A stretch of 11,456 nt of DNA from UBA9647 sp035506075. GTDB taxonomy: Bacteria; Bacteroidota; Ignavibacteria; UBA10030. The stretch spans positions 1 to 11,456 of the forward strand of contig DATJQB010000393.1 in assembly GCA_035506075.1 (NCBI GenBank), read 5' to 3'. This document shows, piece by piece, positions 1 to 7,190 of this stretch; position 1 is the first letter of the stretch; each line of letters starts with the position of its first letter. The notes beneath the pieces were generated by a model. It saw only the letters and a program-made list of their open reading frames with translations. It searched no databases and had not been told where the DNA came from. A program made the position numbers and the translations under genes.

Positions 1-1544
1 ATGGCCGATGAGAGCAAGACAGCAGAACTTCCCGTCGAGGGGCGGATCAGCTGCAATCTGGTGAACATGAAAATAATCACGACGGTCGCGAAGACCTCGA
101 AGAACCCTTCAACCCAGAGGTGGACCACCCACCAACGCCAGTACTCGACGATGCTGAGGTTTGTGTGCTGCCCCCACATCAATCCGGCGAAGTAGAACCC
201 GCCGATGGCCACCGTGGCGATAAGGAACAATGTAAGAATCGATTTGTGCTCGTCCCCCCGCCTGATCGCAGGAACAATACCGCGACCGACGAGAAACACC
301 CAGAAGGCGAGTCCGCCGGAAAGCGCGATCTGCCAGACGCGGCCAAGATCGACATACTCGTACCCCTGATGACCGAAATAGAACCACAGATCTCCGGAGA
401 GCTTGTTGTGAATGCTGAGCGCTTCTCCGACAAATGAACCAACGACAACGAGCAGCAACGCGCCAAAGAGGATATCGACTCCGAGCTTCTGCCTCTTTGG
501 TTCGTAGCCGCAGATGACCGGGACGATATACAACCCGGCGGCGAGCCATGCGGTGGCAATCCAGAAGATGCCAAGCTGCACATGCCACGTTCTCGAGAGA
601 ACGTAGGGGATCCACTTCGCAAGCGGAACACCGTAGAACCCGCCTCCCTCCACTCCGTAGTGGGCCGTCACAACCCCCATGCCGATCTGCACGAGGATGA
701 GAGCGGAGACCGTCCAGAAATATTTGAGCGTCGCCCGCTGCGAGGGGGTCGACAGTGTGCCAAACAACGGATCTGACGTTGGCAGCTTCTCTGGAGAAGG
801 TTCGGCCGGGCGGGATGCATGGTACCACACCATGCCCCCGATCCCGGCAAGAAGAAGAATGATGCTCACGCCGGTCCACACCACTGCGTCGGCGGTCGGG
901 CGATTGCCGACGAGTTCTTCGTGCGGCCAGTTGCTCGTGTAGGTGATGTCGTCGCCGGGGCGATTCGTCGAAGCGGCCCAGGATGTCCAGAAGAAGAAGG
1001 CGGCGATCTGTCGGAGCTTGACCGAATCAGTCACTGCGCCAGCTGGAATCGCGTAGTGTTCGTTCCCTTCTGAAAAGACCTTCGCAAAATGCTGTTCATT
1101 GGTCTCAAATGCTTTCGCCCGTACCGGATCTATCGTGATCGTTCGTGTGGTCTCATTGTACGTGTTCTTGCGCATCATCTCCGAAAGGCGGTTTTTCAGG
1201 GACGCCTGGTTGTCAGGATCGAGGACCAAAAAGTTTTTTCCGTATCTCTCGTACGACCAGGAGTTGAGAATGTGGATGCACTCGCGGTGCAGCCAATCCG
1301 CTGTCCAGTCCGGTGCGACATAACTCCCGTGCCCCCACACGGACCCCAGTTCCATGCCTCCCATTGCCTGCCAGACATTTTGACCTGCCTCCATGTCGTC
1401 GCCGGTCATCACCACAGTCCCGTCCGTCGTCACCACCGCAACAGGCATCGGCGGTTTTTGCTGATAGATGCGCCAACCAGCCCAACCCAGGACCGCAAAC
1501 CCAAACACAATCACAGACCAGAAGAGAATCCACAGTTTTCTCAT
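1..1544 (-). CDS. norB: Quinol-dependent nitric oxide reductase (qNOR), N-terminal two thirds, cut by the left edge
   Basis: Reduces NO to N2O at the cytoplasmic membrane with electrons from quinol; single-subunit qNOR combines a NorC-like and a NorB-like part. The frame is open from ATG 1544 to base 1 (514 codons seen; family members are roughly 750-800 aa). Residues about 4-24 form a membrane anchor. Residues 25-215 form the periplasmic domain with the typical QAMGGMELGSVWGHGSYVAP stretch and no CxxCH haem c motif, which fits qNOR rather than cNOR. Membrane helices begin near 221. His321 (SRTWHVQLG) is the likely haem b ligand. His475 with Glu479 and Glu483 (HLWVEGFFE) matches the FeB ligand and essential glutamates of NorB. 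The GTFHH block and later ligands lie off the window. The start is supported by a GAGGTGA ribosome site 3 nt upstream. It has its own promoter behind a terminator. The family is secure; respiratory versus detoxifying use is open. Confidence 0.95.
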   Translation of the reverse strand, partial: MRKLWILFWSVIVFGFAVLGWAGWRIYQQKPPMPVAVVTTDGTVVMTGDDMEAGQNVWQAMGGMELGSVWGHGSYVAPDWTADWLHRECIHILNSWSYERYGKNFLVLDPDNQASLKNRLSEMMRKNTYNETTRTITIDPVRAKAFETNEQHFAKVFSEGNEHYAIPAGAVTDSVKLRQIAAFFFWTSWAASTNRPGDDITYTSNWPHEELVGNRPTADAVVWTGVSIILLLAGIGGMVWYHASRPAEPSPEKLPTSDPLFGTLSTPSQRATLKYFWTVSALILVQIGMGVVTAHYGVEGGGFYGVPLAKWIPYVLSRTWHVQLGIFWIATAWLAAGLYIVPVICGYEPKRQKLGVDILFGALLLVVVGSFVGEALSIHNKLSGDLWFYFGHQGYEYVDLGRVWQIALSGGLAFWVFLVGRGIVPAIRRGDEHKSILTLFLIATVAIGGFYFAGLMWGQHTNLSIVEYWRWWVVHLWVEGFFEVFATVVIIFMFTRLQLIRPSTGSSAVLLSSA

Positions 1545-1654
1545 TGTTCACCTCGTGAAGATAGTAGAAGGAGTTTTCCTCTTGCCGTCGTAGGACCCTG
1601 GAACTCCGATCATTCGACCGTTTGGAGCCAACCAGAGGTCGATCCAGATTCTTC

Positions 1655-1670
1655 AGTCCTAATTCGGACT
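1655..1670. promoter_or_regulatory. Inverted repeat AGTCC-N6-GGACT in the norB leader, candidate operator
   Basis: A perfect 5-bp inverted repeat lies just downstream of the inferred norB transcription start. Read on the minus strand it also contains AATTAG twice at a 10-nt period. A repressor bound here would block initiation or early elongation, as NO-sensing Rrf2 (NsrR-type) repressors do for NO-detoxifying genes elsewhere. The sequence does not match an NsrR consensus I know, so the regulator is unassigned. Confidence 0.35.
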
Positions 1671-1680
1671 AATTTATCTG

Positions 1681-1709
1681 AAATTAATACAAACTTGACT
1701 GTATGTCAA
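1681..1709 (-). promoter_or_regulatory. Probable sigma70-type promoter for the nitric oxide reductase gene
   Basis: On the minus strand a perfect -35 box TTGACA (1704-1709) is followed by 17 nt and TAATTT (1681-1686) as the -10 box. It lies between the upstream terminator and norB and would give a 5' leader of about 130 nt. The -35 box overlaps the inverted repeat at 1694-1710. If the host uses Bacteroidota-type promoters, the -10 assignment would change. Confidence 0.5.
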
Positions 1710-1710
1710 G
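1694..1710. promoter_or_regulatory. Inverted repeat CTTGAC-N5-GTCAAG over the -35 box, candidate regulator site
   Basis: A perfect 6-bp inverted repeat is centred in the -35 region of the norB promoter. The arms resemble CRP/FNR-type half-sites (TTGAT/TTGAC), but the spacer between the TTGAC and GTCAA arms is 5 nt rather than the canonical 4. It may be an operator for an anaerobiosis or NO regulator of that family, or for another dimeric factor; position and symmetry are what support it. Confidence 0.45.
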
Positions 1711-1731
1711 TCCCAACTCCGGATAGACCGC

Positions 1732-1772
1732 AAAAAAAAGAATCCCTGCACAACACAGTGACAGGGATTCTT
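1732..1772 (-). terminator. Rho-independent terminator after the aldehyde oxidoreductase gene
   Basis: An 11-bp perfect stem has arms AAGAATCCCTG (1738-1748) and CAGGGATTCTT (1762-1772) around a 13-nt loop. Read on the minus strand, a run of eight T follows directly (A run at 1732-1739 on the plus strand). It begins 31 nt after the stop codon at 1804, so it ends the long minus-strand operon and insulates norB from it. Confidence 0.92.
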
Positions 1773-1803
1773 GCATTGGTACTTCAAGTCATTGCTGAAT
1801 GCC

Positions 1804-3612
1804 TTAGAGGATGTCCTTCAAACCAAGCTCGACAAGCCTCTCTTCTGTCGGGATACCATTTTCAGTCCACCCCATAAGGTGATAATATTCTGTCCTGAGA
1901 GTGTCCAATTCTACCACCTGCCCCTTCGCGGGACCGGAAGGCATTGGCTCGTCGATTGCGCGTTTCGGAAGGATGTCATCCTTCGCCGAGAAACCTTCAC
2001 GTCCATTGAAGAGCCTTGCCAGGACCGTGACGCGCTCCCCCACGCGTTCGAGGTCACGGACACCCGTGTAGCCGAACCCGGTGCAGGGATTGACGAGCTG
2101 GTAAATTTCCTTCAGCGTGATACCGAATTTTACAAAGTAGCACAAGACAGCTGCGTTGACCACAGAAGTGTCAAGCTGCGTGGTTTTGAACAGCTCTGCC
2201 TTCCCGTCCGTCGTCAACGGATCGGCGCCTCCGAGGATTTCGCCCAACGGTGTCCCGCGCAGATGACACGCCCCGCGCTCCGAGATTGCATAGCTCAGGC
2301 CAATCGCCTGCGCTGCATTCGGGTGATAGGCCGGCATTTCCAACCCCTTCACCTGCATTGCGAACGTCTCACTCCCGGGATAGTGTCTGCTGATCTCCCT
2401 GACGCCCATCTGGAGGAGCTCACCGATTCCATCCCCTTTCGCTATCTTTTCCGTCAATGCCACCATCGCGTCGCCATTGCCCCACTCTGCTCTGATGCCA
2501 CCGAGGTCTTCGGAAGATATCATCTTCCGCTGATACAACTCCATCACAAATCCAATAATGTTTCCCACGCTGATCGTGTCGATCCCGTAGAGGTCACAGA
2601 GGTAGTTTGAATAGACGATTGCCTCTTTATCCGTGAGGCCGCAATTCACACCGACAGCCCAGATGGTCTCATAGTCCGGCCCATCGACCGATAAGGAACG
2701 CGTTTTCGCACGGGCAACTTTCGAACAATAAATCGGGCAACCGTGGCAACCGATGGTGCGCGTCCAGTACTCCTTGCGCCAGACTTCCCCTGTCATTTCA
2801 CTACTATGCTCGAACTGCCCTTCCTGGAAGTTTCGGGTCGGCAGAGCGCCAGCCGCGTTGACAAGCCCGAGTATGTTCGCCGTGCCATCTTCGCTCATGC
2901 GCCTGATCTGATTCGACATGCGCAGCATACGATACGCGATCCATGCGGCCTCATCGAATTCGACCGGATCATGGACTGAGACAGAACCCGTTCCACGGAC
3001 AGCAATGGCTTTAAGCTTCTTCGACCCCATCACAGCTCCTGCTCCTCCTCTGCCGGCTGTCCGCTCGTCGCTGAAAATTCCGGCGATTGGAGCCATTCGC
3101 TCTCCAGGCGGACCGATGACAACCGTTTGAAAACCTTCCCCCAGTTTCGCCTTGATTCTCTTCGTCGCCTCCGTCGTGGTCGTCCCCCACAATTCTCTCG
3201 CGCTCTCAAAACGGATCTTCTCGTCATCAATGATGATGGATACCGGATAACGTGATGCCCCCTCGACAATAATGGCATCGTACCCGGCGAACTTCATCGT
3301 CTGACCGAAAAATCCTCCGCAGTACGAGTCGAGGAACGTGTGCGTTGCCGGGCTTTTTGTGACAACCCCGAAACGACCGGCAGTCGGAGCTATTGTCCCG
3401 GTGAGTGGTCCAACCGCAAAGATGAGCGGATTGGCGGGGCTGAGGGGGTCAGTGTGCGGAGCCAACTCCTTGTACAAATAGTATGCGCCGAGGCCCTTGC
3501 CTCCAAGCAGCAGTCTCATGAGTCGCTCATCGAGGCGCTCCGTCGACCACGTTTGCGTTGTCAAATTGACTCGCAGAACATTGTCTGCGTATCCACACTC
3601 CTTCAGGGACAT
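1804..3612 (-). CDS. aor: Aldehyde:ferredoxin oxidoreductase family protein (tungsten/molybdenum bis-pterin enzyme)
   Basis: Family members oxidise aldehydes to carboxylic acids in the cytoplasm, using a W- or Mo-bispterin and one [4Fe-4S] cluster, with ferredoxin as usual acceptor. The 602 residues match the typical AOR length of about 600. The N-terminal pterin domain has the GGKGLGAYYLYKEL start (37-50), GPLTGT (68-73) and GRGGAGAVMGSKKLKAI (187-203). Cluster ligands are Cys289, Cys292, Cys296 (CHGCPIYC) and Cys491 (VLCYF). GIDTIS (343-348) and GACHLRG (447-453) match conserved AOR active-site and pterin-contact segments. The start lies 1 nt after the stop of the upstream aldolase-ferredoxin gene (TAA C ATG), implying translational coupling; that partner carries four clusters and is the obvious electron acceptor. 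A strong terminator follows. Substrate is not readable from sequence: AOR, FOR, GAPOR and WOR-type subgroups share these motifs, and length favours AOR/FOR over longer GAPOR proteins. Confidence 0.95.
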   Translation of the reverse strand: MSLKECGYADNVLRVNLTTQTWSTERLDERLMRLLLGGKGLGAYYLYKELAPHTDPLSPANPLIFAVGPLTGTIAPTAGRFGVVTKSPATHTFLDSYCGGFFGQTMKFAGYDAIIVEGASRYPVSIIIDDEKIRFESARELWGTTTTEATKRIKAKLGEGFQTVVIGPPGERMAPIAGIFSDERTAGRGGAGAVMGSKKLKAIAVRGTGSVSVHDPVEFDEAAWIAYRMLRMSNQIRRMSEDGTANILGLVNAAGALPTRNFQEGQFEHSSEMTGEVWRKEYWTRTIGCHGCPIYCSKVARAKTRSLSVDGPDYETIWAVGVNCGLTDKEAIVYSNYLCDLYGIDTISVGNIIGFVMELYQRKMISSEDLGGIRAEWGNGDAMVALTEKIAKGDGIGELLQMGVREISRHYPGSETFAMQVKGLEMPAYHPNAAQAIGLSYAISERGACHLRGTPLGEILGGADPLTTDGKAELFKTTQLDTSVVNAAVLCYFVKFGITLKEIYQLVNPCTGFGYTGVRDLERVGERVTVLARLFNGREGFSAKDDILPKRAIDEPMPSGPAKGQVVELDTLRTEYYHLMGWTENGIPTEERLVELGLKDIL

Positions 3613-3613
3613 G

Positions 3614-4879
3614 TTATCTGCTTTCTTTTCGTTCCGTCAGAACGATTGCCTGTCGTCTGCACCAGAGAACGCACTGTGGGTTTCCCTCGCACAAGTCACA
3701 GAAGATCGGCTTGCCGCGCTCGTCAAGTAACACCAGGTCGAGCGGACACGCCTCGACGCAATCACCGCACGCATTGCAGAGATTTCCGTCAAGGATCAGG
3801 TAGCCATCGGTGCCGACCTTCAAAGCCCCTTCGTTGCATGCCTCCACACATTTTTCGCACAGCGGGCAGACGACCGGCTTTGGAACATGCGGCTCGTCCG
3901 GTTTGCGCCGGTACTCTATCCGGAGTCGATGCTGGTGCTGCCCGTATTCAGCGGAATGGAAATGGGTGCAGACAATTTCACAGAGTTGGCAGCCTGTACA
4001 GTTGACCGCAACCGGCCTCAGCCTTCCGCGTTGTTCCTTCCCAACCCCCAGTATTTCATCGATGCTTTTTCTTTCATGAACGAGCGCACAGATATCCGCC
4101 ACCATTTTCCTTGGATCTTTCGCCTTCGTCACGTTTCTTCCGAACACGGTGCCGCTTGCCCCCGCACGCAGCGCTTCATCAGCCAGCTCGAGAGCGTCAC
4201 GCGGATCGTCCGACTTTGCACCACCAAGCACCAACACCGGTACACCCGCCTGGTCAACAAGCTTTTTGAAACTCTTCACATCATTGGTGTACGGAATCTT
4301 CAGGGCATCCGCACCGATCTCCGCTGCAATCCTGCCGGAAGCGATGAGGATCTCGGTCACATTCACTCCCGTCACTGCGGCTCCCACCGCCATCGGTTCG
4401 ATGATGAGAGGGAGACCGACCTTGCGACATTCCTTCGCAAAGAATGCAGCCTGCTCGATGTTGATCGCCTCGAATTCATCGCTGTAACCGATGAAGTAGT
4501 AGATCGTGATCGCGGACGCGCCGACAAGGAGCGCATCCCTGGCACACGAAGTTGCCTTCTTCCTGAAATTCACAGCAGGAAGAATATTGCTGACGTTCGA
4601 TCCGCCCAACCGGGGCATGTTCATCCAGTCGGCACGGATGAGCAACGCCGGAGCGTTCTTGCCCTCGAAGAATTCACTCATATGCAGCGCAGTGCCGAAA
4701 CTGACGAGGATCCCATCTGCCCCGCCGAGCACAACCTGTCCCAGGATCTTTCGAAGTTCCAGAACGTTCGGCGTCGGATCGGACATCCATCCGTGGTCTG
4801 CCGCGACACACACCGCCCTGCCGTCCTGAGGATTGAAGAGCCTGTTCAGCCGAACCGTTTTCCCGGGTGACCGCGTCAT
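3614..4879 (-). CDS. Class I aldolase (FbaB/LsrF-like) fused to a four-cluster [4Fe-4S] ferredoxin domain
   Basis: Two domains in 421 residues. Residues 1-285 are a DeoC/LacD/FbaB-type TIM barrel: VAADHG with Asp28, IYYFIGY (126-132), the Schiff-base lysine Lys194 in DALKIPYT, GG at 219-220 and GR at 247-248 in the phosphate-binding loops. Residues 290-412 form a polyferredoxin with sixteen cysteines in four groups: C294/297/300/304, C338/341/344/348, C368/371/374/378 and C394/397/403/407, the pattern of DmsB/HycB-like four-cluster subunits. This covalent aldolase-ferredoxin arrangement is unusual. With aor starting 1 nt downstream, I infer that the clusters accept AOR electrons and that the aldolase supplies or removes the aldehyde. 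The ATG at 4879 is chosen because it has an AGAGAG ribosome site and lies 10 nt after the upstream stop; the longer frame from 4933 would overlap the upstream gene by 44 nt. Candidate activities include fructose-bisphosphate, LsrF-like and aminodideoxyheptulosonate-type aldol chemistry. Confidence 0.9.
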   Translation of the reverse strand: MTRSPGKTVRLNRLFNPQDGRAVCVAADHGWMSDPTPNVLELRKILGQVVLGGADGILVSFGTALHMSEFFEGKNAPALLIRADWMNMPRLGGSNVSNILPAVNFRKKATSCARDALLVGASAITIYYFIGYSDEFEAINIEQAAFFAKECRKVGLPLIIEPMAVGAAVTGVNVTEILIASGRIAAEIGADALKIPYTNDVKSFKKLVDQAGVPVLVLGGAKSDDPRDALELADEALRAGASGTVFGRNVTKAKDPRKMVADICALVHERKSIDEILGVGKEQRGRLRPVAVNCTGCQLCEIVCTHFHSAEYGQHQHRLRIEYRRKPDEPHVPKPVVCPLCEKCVEACNEGALKVGTDGYLILDGNLCNACGDCVEACPLDLVLLDERGKPIFCDLCEGNPQCVLWCRRQAIVLTERKESR

Positions 4880-4889
4880 AGCATCTCTC

Positions 4890-5666
4890 TCAGCGATGAA
4901 CGAGCTGTCGGAGTGAAGACATCCGTTCCCCAATTATCTCCGGCTCAAGAATGTTCTCTGAGAGAACGATGCCGGCGATTCCTTGTGCGAAGTGCCGCTC
5001 CGCTTTCTCGTCATCGGGGATTTCTTCCAGACGAAGGAGTACCGGGATCGTCGCCCACTTACAAATGAGCGCACACGTATCGGGATCGCACTCCGGAAGC
5101 ATGAGCGCATCGACTCCGGCCTCCATCATGAAAGAAGTCCCAAGCTTGATTGAGCCCATGTAGTTATCTGCCGAAATTCTCTCACCGATTGGCCGGATGT
5201 CCGCTATGATCGGCAGCGACAGACGGTAACACTCGCGTGCAAGAAGGGAGATTGACCTGATATTTTCCGCCTCCAGATCCTCGCCGAAGCCGAGAAGAAA
5301 TGTCGCCACGACCGCAGAAGCCCCCAGTCTGAGGGCATCTTCACCATCGGAGATCGTCACACGCGTGACTGCGGAAGCGGGCAAACAGAATTCTTTGTCC
5401 CGGTACGCATTCGTCCAGTCAATGCGGACGAGAGGAGCCGCGCGCATCTTTCCACCAACCAGGTCCGCATGATGCTCAAGCTGACCGGGGTTGAGAATCA
5501 CCGCATCGAACGTGCGATTGCATCGTTTCAATGCAACAGATATATCCTCCGTCTCCGGACCTGAACCCACCGAGGAAGGAAGGGTCAAATCCAGCATGAG
5601 ACATCGCTTGTCTCTGGAATCGATGAAATCACTCATGCGGATGTTCTTACCGACATTGACGTTCAC
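4890..5666 (-). CDS. Aldolase-fold paralogue without the Schiff-base lysine (probable pseudoenzyme)
   Basis: The 258-residue protein is collinear with the aldolase domain encoded next to it: RIDWTNA (81-87) parallels RADWMNM, RLGASAVVATFLLGF (113-127) parallels VGASAITIYYFIGY, and AGVDALMLPE (183-192) parallels IGADALKIPY. Where the neighbour has Lys194 this protein has Met189. The Tyr-rich IYYF is ATFL, DHG is DLT, and the GG and FGR phosphate-binding elements are replaced by RLEE and LSENI. It should not perform Schiff-base aldolase chemistry, although the fold and frame are intact. FbaB-family aldolases form large ring assemblies, so a structural or regulatory partner of the downstream active aldolase is a reasonable inference. 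The GTG start at 5666 has a GGGAG ribosome site and lies 17 nt after the NTPase stop; ATG at 5636 is the alternative. Confidence 0.8.
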   Translation of the reverse strand: MNVNVGKNIRMSDFIDSRDKRCLMLDLTLPSSVGSGPETEDISVALKRCNRTFDAVILNPGQLEHHADLVGGKMRAAPLVRIDWTNAYRDKEFCLPASAVTRVTISDGEDALRLGASAVVATFLLGFGEDLEAENIRSISLLARECYRLSLPIIADIRPIGERISADNYMGSIKLGTSFMMEAGVDALMLPECDPDTCALICKWATIPVLLRLEEIPDDEKAERHFAQGIAGIVLSENILEPEIIGERMSSLRQLVHR

Positions 5667-5683
5667 GATTCACTCCCGACAAT

Positions 5684-7123
5684 TCAATGAGGTTCTTCTT
5701 CCGACTTCTTACTGTTTGGTTCATGGCCGGGACGAAGCGCCCTGCTGAGAGCCATTGCCGGACCCCAGTGCCCTCGACGTCTGAGCCACTCCACAAGTTT
5801 GCGGGGATCGAACAACCGTGCTACAGCAAAGAGTACCCAGCCGACAGAGACGGCCCTCAAAACCATCCACATTGCCTGTTCCCACGTTGAACCGTTTGCG
5901 AGAATGATGATTCCGACGAACACAACCGGTGCCCAGAAGAGAGGGCGAACGAGATCGCGCAATCCCTGTCGAAATGCGGCCGACAATGTCGGCGTTCCAA
6001 AGTCACCTGTGATTCCCCTGGCTCCTTTGTCTATCATTGTCCTGATCCGCGCCGGCAAACGATGGCGACGCAGCCAGGCGAACAATGTAATGATTGCCGA
6101 GAGTGTTCCACAGAGTGCGGTCCAAAGGGCAATCAGCGAGACAATGCCCGGGAGCCGGAGATGCAGATATTCTGCGGTCCACCGGACCATGACGTCGAGC
6201 GCGGGCAACAGGTTATCGCCGATCATAATGTACTGGAGCACCAAACCTTGCAGCGCGGCCCAGGCCCCGACGAACCATCCTCCGATCGTGATCCCGACCA
6301 CGTTCCATCCAAAGACTGTCGCGGCGAGACTGAACAGGAATCCCTGCACGGTGATCGCAAGCATTGGACGCAGGCGTCCGCCGTACGGTGAAAGCGCTTT
6401 CAGTCCAGCAGAGATCACCGGCACCCACATCACACGCCCCCTGCTGGCAAGCCGATCGCCGGCATACATCATGACGAGCGATTGCACGACCGAGAGAAAG
6501 AGTCCGCTCATCGGGATCTTCGCCTGATGCAAGGCAGAACCGACCGTCGCCTCAAATCCTCCGGCAGCGGCGCCGAATTGTCCAACCCGTACCCAATCAG
6601 AGTGATGCAGCACCAGGTTTTGAAGATGCTCCAGCGTACCCTGCTCGGTGGCATCGAAGACGACATCGAATGGGACACCAAGCCTGAGTTCGATTTCCCG
6701 GACGACCTTCTCTCTCACGGCGATGACGACCACCTCCGGCATGGCTTCGCGAATAGACGCCCAATGCCTCATGTGCCCGTCCCCCCGCGCTTCGAGCGGA
6801 CCGAATTCATCGAGGATGACAACGGAAAGAGGGTGTCGCTCGTTCAGCGTATCAGCCCACACCGCTAATGCTGTGACCGTCCCTGCATCGATCCGATACG
6901 GTGGCGTCAACGACGAGTCCCTACGGACGAACGGGAGCTGCTTTCCGGAGTCGATGAGCTGCAAAACATATTCCTCAGCTCCCTTCCTGGGCTCAACCCG
7001 ATTCTGGGGCAGAGCGAGAAATCCATCAACGGACTTTCCGTTCTCCTTTGCCCATGCTGCAAGCGACGAGAGAACGGTCGTCTTTCCCGATCCTACAGGA
7101 CCTGTGACTGCTACAAGCACCAT
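5684..7123 (-). CDS. THEP1-like P-loop NTPase fused to a multi-helix membrane region resembling ECF transporter components
   Basis: 479 residues. The N-terminal 180 or so resemble the THEP1/DUF2478 nucleoside-triphosphatase group: Walker A GPVGSGKTT (8-16) and a Walker B VVILDEFGPLE (101-111), whose DEFGPLE form is typical of that family. From about 200 on the protein is hydrophobic, with six to seven predicted helices (about 204-222, 230-246, 252-273, 274-300, 325-350, 394-410, 417-437) and a basic cytoplasmic stretch between. GLKALSPYGGRLRPMLAI (240-257) recalls ECF substrate-binding (S) components. The tail RAVSVGWVLFAVARLFDPRK (423-442) plus GARG (367-370) recalls EcfT/CbiQ coupling regions. 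The ECF comparison is by eye and tentative; the NTPase domain is clear. A transporter or membrane energiser serving the aldolase/AOR genes downstream is the inference. No separate ABC ATPase gene is present. ATG 7123 puts Walker A at the usual distance from the N-terminus; its ribosome site is weak (GAGTGA). Confidence 0.8.
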   Translation of the reverse strand: MVLVAVTGPVGSGKTTVLSSLAAWAKENGKSVDGFLALPQNRVEPRKGAEEYVLQLIDSGKQLPFVRRDSSLTPPYRIDAGTVTALAVWADTLNERHPLSVVILDEFGPLEARGDGHMRHWASIREAMPEVVVIAVREKVVREIELRLGVPFDVVFDATEQGTLEHLQNLVLHHSDWVRVGQFGAAAGGFEATVGSALHQAKIPMSGLFLSVVQSLVMMYAGDRLASRGRVMWVPVISAGLKALSPYGGRLRPMLAITVQGFLFSLAATVFGWNVVGITIGGWFVGAWAALQGLVLQYIMIGDNLLPALDVMVRWTAEYLHLRLPGIVSLIALWTALCGTLSAIITLFAWLRRHRLPARIRTMIDKGARGITGDFGTPTLSAAFRQGLRDLVRPLFWAPVVFVGIIILANGSTWEQAMWMVLRAVSVGWVLFAVARLFDPRKLVEWLRRRGHWGPAMALSRALRPGHEPNSKKSEEEPH

Positions 7124-7190
7124 TCAATCACTCATCAATGAACCGACTGTTCCGATCCAATCACTCGCTTCACTTCGGATTTGATCTTCG
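7098..7190. repeat. Left copy of a 93-bp imperfect direct repeat (junction of small gene and NTPase gene)
   Basis: Aligns without gaps to 10591-10683 at a constant offset of 3493; I count 16 mismatches in 93, mostly transitions (about 83% identity). This copy covers the first nine codons of the NTPase gene, the 11-nt gap and the 3' part of the small reading frame 7135-7284. Conservation across coding and non-coding bases marks a duplicated DNA segment rather than chance protein similarity. Confidence 0.88.

Noticed and set aside
109..879. Minus-strand 256-codon frame inside the nitric oxide reductase gene
   Set aside because: It is out of frame with the clearly recognisable qNOR reading, has an arginine/serine-rich low-information translation and no domain pattern.
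1..1544. Cytochrome c-dependent NO reductase or haem-copper oxidase
   Set aside because: The periplasmic domain lacks CxxCH, and the HLWVEGFFE motif with its glutamates is typical of NOR, not of proton-pumping oxidases.
1694..1710. Canonical FNR/DNR box
   Set aside because: The arms are similar, but the spacer is 5 nt rather than 4 and the arm base is C rather than T, so I list it only as a generic inverted repeat.
1089..1877. Plus-strand 262-codon frame crossing norB start, promoter and terminator
   Set aside because: It overlaps the norB 5' end, the terminator and the aor 3' end on the opposite strand; the translation looks like an antisense shadow.
3887..4870. Plus-strand 327-codon frame opposite the aldolase-ferredoxin gene
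   Set aside because: Antisense to a gene with clear catalytic and cysteine motifs; its His/Arg-rich translation resembles no family.
4880..4933. Upstream start at 4933 for the aldolase-ferredoxin gene
   Set aside because: It would overlap the upstream gene by 44 nt, and the extra 18 residues do not look like part of the aldolase fold; ATG 4879 has a better ribosome site and spacing.
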